A DNA stretch of 53,642 nt from Tetrahymena elliotti 4EA (lineage: Eukaryota > Ciliophora > Oligohymenophorea > Hymenostomatida > Tetrahymenidae), in assembly GCA_000231825.2 (NCBI GenBank), contig JH720316.1:211941-265582 (forward strand), in the 5' to 3' direction. Positions 51,150-53,642 of this stretch are shown here, in pieces. The stretch's first letter is position 1, and the number at the start of each line of letters is the position of its first letter. The translations under genes were made by a program, and so were the position numbers. Below the pieces are notes generated by a model. That model made no database searches and was not told the DNA's origin. It saw nothing but the letters and a program-made list of their open reading frames with translations.

Positions 51150-52201
51150 AGTATTTAGATAAATTTAATTAAGTATCTCTTTTGTTACATTTATTTGATT
51201 TTTCTCTTTAATAATTGAATAATAAGATGATCAATTTCATGTTAAATATTAAAAATATTTCTTCAGCTTTTCTTAAATTAAATTTTAAGAATTATTTACA
51301 GAAAAGATATACTTATTTCTTGATAAAACTTCCTTTTCACAAAAATGCAGGATCCTTTTTTGTAGTTATAGCAAAATGTCTTTCAATAGAAAAATTAATT
51401 TTAAAACAAATATTTAAAAAATAGAATTTCATAAAAAATCATTAAAATTTTCATTTATTTAAATCATTTTTCTCCCAAATTTTATATTCTTCAAAAAAAC
51501 TTTTTTCTAAAAAAAAAAAAAAAAATCAAATTTGATTAAAATTTACAAGATTAAATCAAAAGCTTCTCATAGGGTAGACTTTCTAAACCCTAATTTAATG
51601 AAGAGTTATCTTCAACCAGAGATAAAATATATAATTATATCGAGCATCTAAAGTCTGCTTTGAAAGGAAAATCAAACTTTAATTAAAGCACTTTAGAAGT
51701 TTATGAATAGTAGAATGCTGAATTGATTTAGTTGTTGATCAGAATATAATAAGAAGAGTTTAGATAGGATGGGCACCAATTATATGATTTATTCATAGAA
51801 TTAAATAAATATTTTAAACTATTTATTAATAAATTAAAATCGTATTTCAATTTTATATTTAAAATAAATATTTTTTCTCTAATACAGATAGATTTTCTTA
51901 ATGTTTTATTTTATTTTATTTAAATTGATTATCTTTAAATAAAAAGAAAATATTTGTTAAATAAATTTTGATTTTTTTACCAATTCAGATTTAGATAATG
52001 CTTTTATATTAATACTTATTTATTTCAAATTATACTAACTATTATTTTATAATTTCTTATTTTTTGTATTATTTCACTCATTTCACTTTAAATTAATTAA
52101 TCTAAAAGGTCTTTTTTTATTAATTATTAAGAAAAAAAATTCAAGCTCTAAAAATAATAAGGGGAAAAAAAAAAACACTTTAAAAATAGAATAACAAAAA
52201 G
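51150..52201. other. Spacer before the kinase gene, with one coding-like segment
   Basis: Contains the phosphatase 3' UTR, a run of 17 A at 51509-51525, and a plus-strand frame at about 51534-51970. That frame has no ATG but reads well between 51597 and 51800 (NEELSSTRDKIYNYIEHLKS, then ALKGKSNFNQSTLEVYEQQN). It may be an upstream exon of the kinase gene or a gene fragment; no splice junction to the kinase frame could be fixed. Confidence 0.35.
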
Positions 52202-53642
52202 ATGTAATAAAATATTTTATGTCAAGATAAGAATAAATTTGATCCAAATCAATTTATTTATAGTTAAAATTTAGTTAACTTAATTAATACTGACTCATAA
52301 AAAAAATTGCAATAAGATATAAGAAATAACAAAAAAAAAAAAGCAAATAAATATGGTTTGATTTACATAAAATCTGATTTAACAATCAGTAAATCTCTCA
52401 AAGCTTCAATCAACAAAATATCTAAAGCTACACAATTTACAAAAGCGTTATGCTAAGTATTTAACTAAGGAAACATACAAAATGCCTAATTAACATTTTC
52501 AGAAAGTTAAAAAGATCTTTTGAATTAAGATTAAGACAAATAATAAAATTCTTAGGAGTAGTTTAGCATAAATCAAAATAATGATCTAGATAAATAATAA
52601 ATAGATTAGAACCTTTAAGCAATTTCTTGTAGTAATTAAAAAGCTTCTTAAACTAAGTAATAGCAAGAGAATAATACAACTAGATCCTAAAATTAGCAAT
52701 AGATACTTGAAGATTCACTAAAGTTATCAAATGAATTATTGGCCTAAATGGTCAGTTAAGTTTTAAGCTTACTCAAATAAGATAAAGTTAACCATCAACA
52801 ATTATCTCAAGATAAATCTGAATTATTTTAAAAAATTCACAATTCGATTCAGAACACCATAATTAGCTAAGGTAAATTAGAAGAATTGATTGATTAGTAG
52901 ATACGACAAAATCTCATAGATTTAGATTAATCTCTAACTCTTGGATAATAGTAAGAGGATAGAACTCAGAGATGGCTAGAATAGCTTCAAAAAGATTTTG
53001 AATAGCTTTAATAAATATAGCCTCAATAAACTCAAGAATTTTTAAAATAACTCTAAAAAATATATAAAAATTTTTTGAAAAATGAACAAAATAATTAAAT
53101 TTAAGCTGATCCTTAAAACTTAATATAATAAAATACTGAAATGATATAAACTCTAAATGAGTTATCGGTCTCCATAAAAGAGCTTTAAGTATATAAATTA
53201 GAAATAGGTTATTTAGAAGAAAATGCTAATGAGATAAATTATAAATATGAATCTTCAATATTAAATTTTAATATGAATAAGAAGGAGGAAGCAAATGAAA
53301 TAAATAATCATATATTAGATTTTTAAAATTGCAGTAAATGTTAAATAGGATAAGAGTGTGAAGAGCATTTTGGCTTGAGAGAATTCTAAAAAAATGAGAA
53401 TTTAATTTTAAATAAATTAGAAGAAAATTAATATTATTTGACTAAGTATATAGCTAAAGGAGGATTTGGATTAATATTTGAAGGTAAAAAACATTGTTTA
53501 ATGGATATAGAATAATATGCCTTCAAAATTTAATTTTATGCAAATGCTGATGATGAAGTGAAAGTTATGAAACTGTATGAAAATTATGAATATGTTGTCA
53601 AATTTATTCAACACATCATTATTTATAATAGTAAAAGTGAAA
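52202..53642 (+). CDS. Protein kinase, N-terminal part (cut by window edge)
   Basis: One open frame of 480 codons from ATG 52202 (MQQNILCQDKNKFDPNQFIY) to the window end, with TAA/TAG as Gln. Residues about 1-400 are Gln/Asn/Lys/Glu-rich and predicted coiled coil (LSNELLAQMVSQVLSLLKQD, LEQLQKDFEQLQQIQPQQTQ). A CSKCQIGQECEEHFG cluster near residue 385 may bind a metal. From about 410 the start of a kinase domain is visible: YIAKGGFGLIFEGKK is the Gly-rich loop, YAFKIQF carries the ATP-binding Lys, and a Glu of the DDEVKVMK stretch may be the C-helix Glu. The catalytic loop lies beyond the window. Such kinases with long disordered leaders are numerous in ciliates; substrate unknown. An upstream exon is possible, in which case this ATG is internal. 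Confidence 0.8.

Noticed and set aside
51215..51424. 69-codon plus-strand frame after the phosphatase
   Set aside because: It sits in the expected 3' UTR, is Lys/Asn/Ile/Phe-rich, and runs on through the poly-A tract when TAG is read as Gln.

Overview
The window looks like macronuclear DNA of an oligohymenophorean ciliate, most like Tetrahymena. It is extremely AT-rich. Introns are short, mostly GTAA...AG. The long genes stay open only if TAA and TAG are read as glutamine, leaving TGA as the sole stop. I re-read the window in that code and joined exons by splice signals and reading phase. In every multi-exon model the summed exon length is a multiple of three and ends at TGA.

Layout, left to right. 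418-2190 is a tandem array of a unit of about 310 bp. 3777-9968 (-) is a three-repeat Myb protein with unusually large introns. 10295-10994 (-) is a small two-exon gene of unknown function. A gene-poor stretch follows to 15716. 15717-17441 (+) is a divergent mitochondrial-carrier-family protein, and 18783-19892 (-) an unknown single-exon gene convergent with it; the gap between them holds a nested hairpin and a GC-rich patch. 20803-23899 (+) is UTP4/cirhin of the small-subunit processome. 26360-34771 (+) is a 2,598-residue receptor-like membrane protein with a Cys-rich ectodomain built from 120- and 88-codon repeats, then a GPS-like motif and five membrane segments. 36397-37662 (+) is a disordered protein ending in a PP1-docking motif. 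38590-38661 (-) is tRNA-Pro(AGG). 39197-41136 (+) is a 13-exon leucine-rich-repeat gene in which most exons equal one repeat. 42260-45367 (+) is a kinesin-13. 45977-47077 (-) is an EMC10 homologue. 49592-51149 (+) is a membrane-anchored histidine acid phosphatase. 52202 to the right edge (+) is the N-terminal part of a protein kinase with a long Gln-rich coiled-coil leader.

The genes do not form an operon or a pathway. They are ordinary, individually transcribed nuclear genes on both strands: rRNA processing (UTP4), ER membrane-protein insertion (EMC10), microtubule depolymerisation (kinesin-13), transcription (Myb), and surface or lysosomal functions (receptor, phosphatase). The most distinctive features are the higher-order repeat arithmetic in the receptor, the one-exon-per-repeat LRR gene, the carrier protein lacking the usual acidic motif residues, and the long satellite-like array. 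I found no CRISPR array, rRNA gene, telomere or recognisable transposon.
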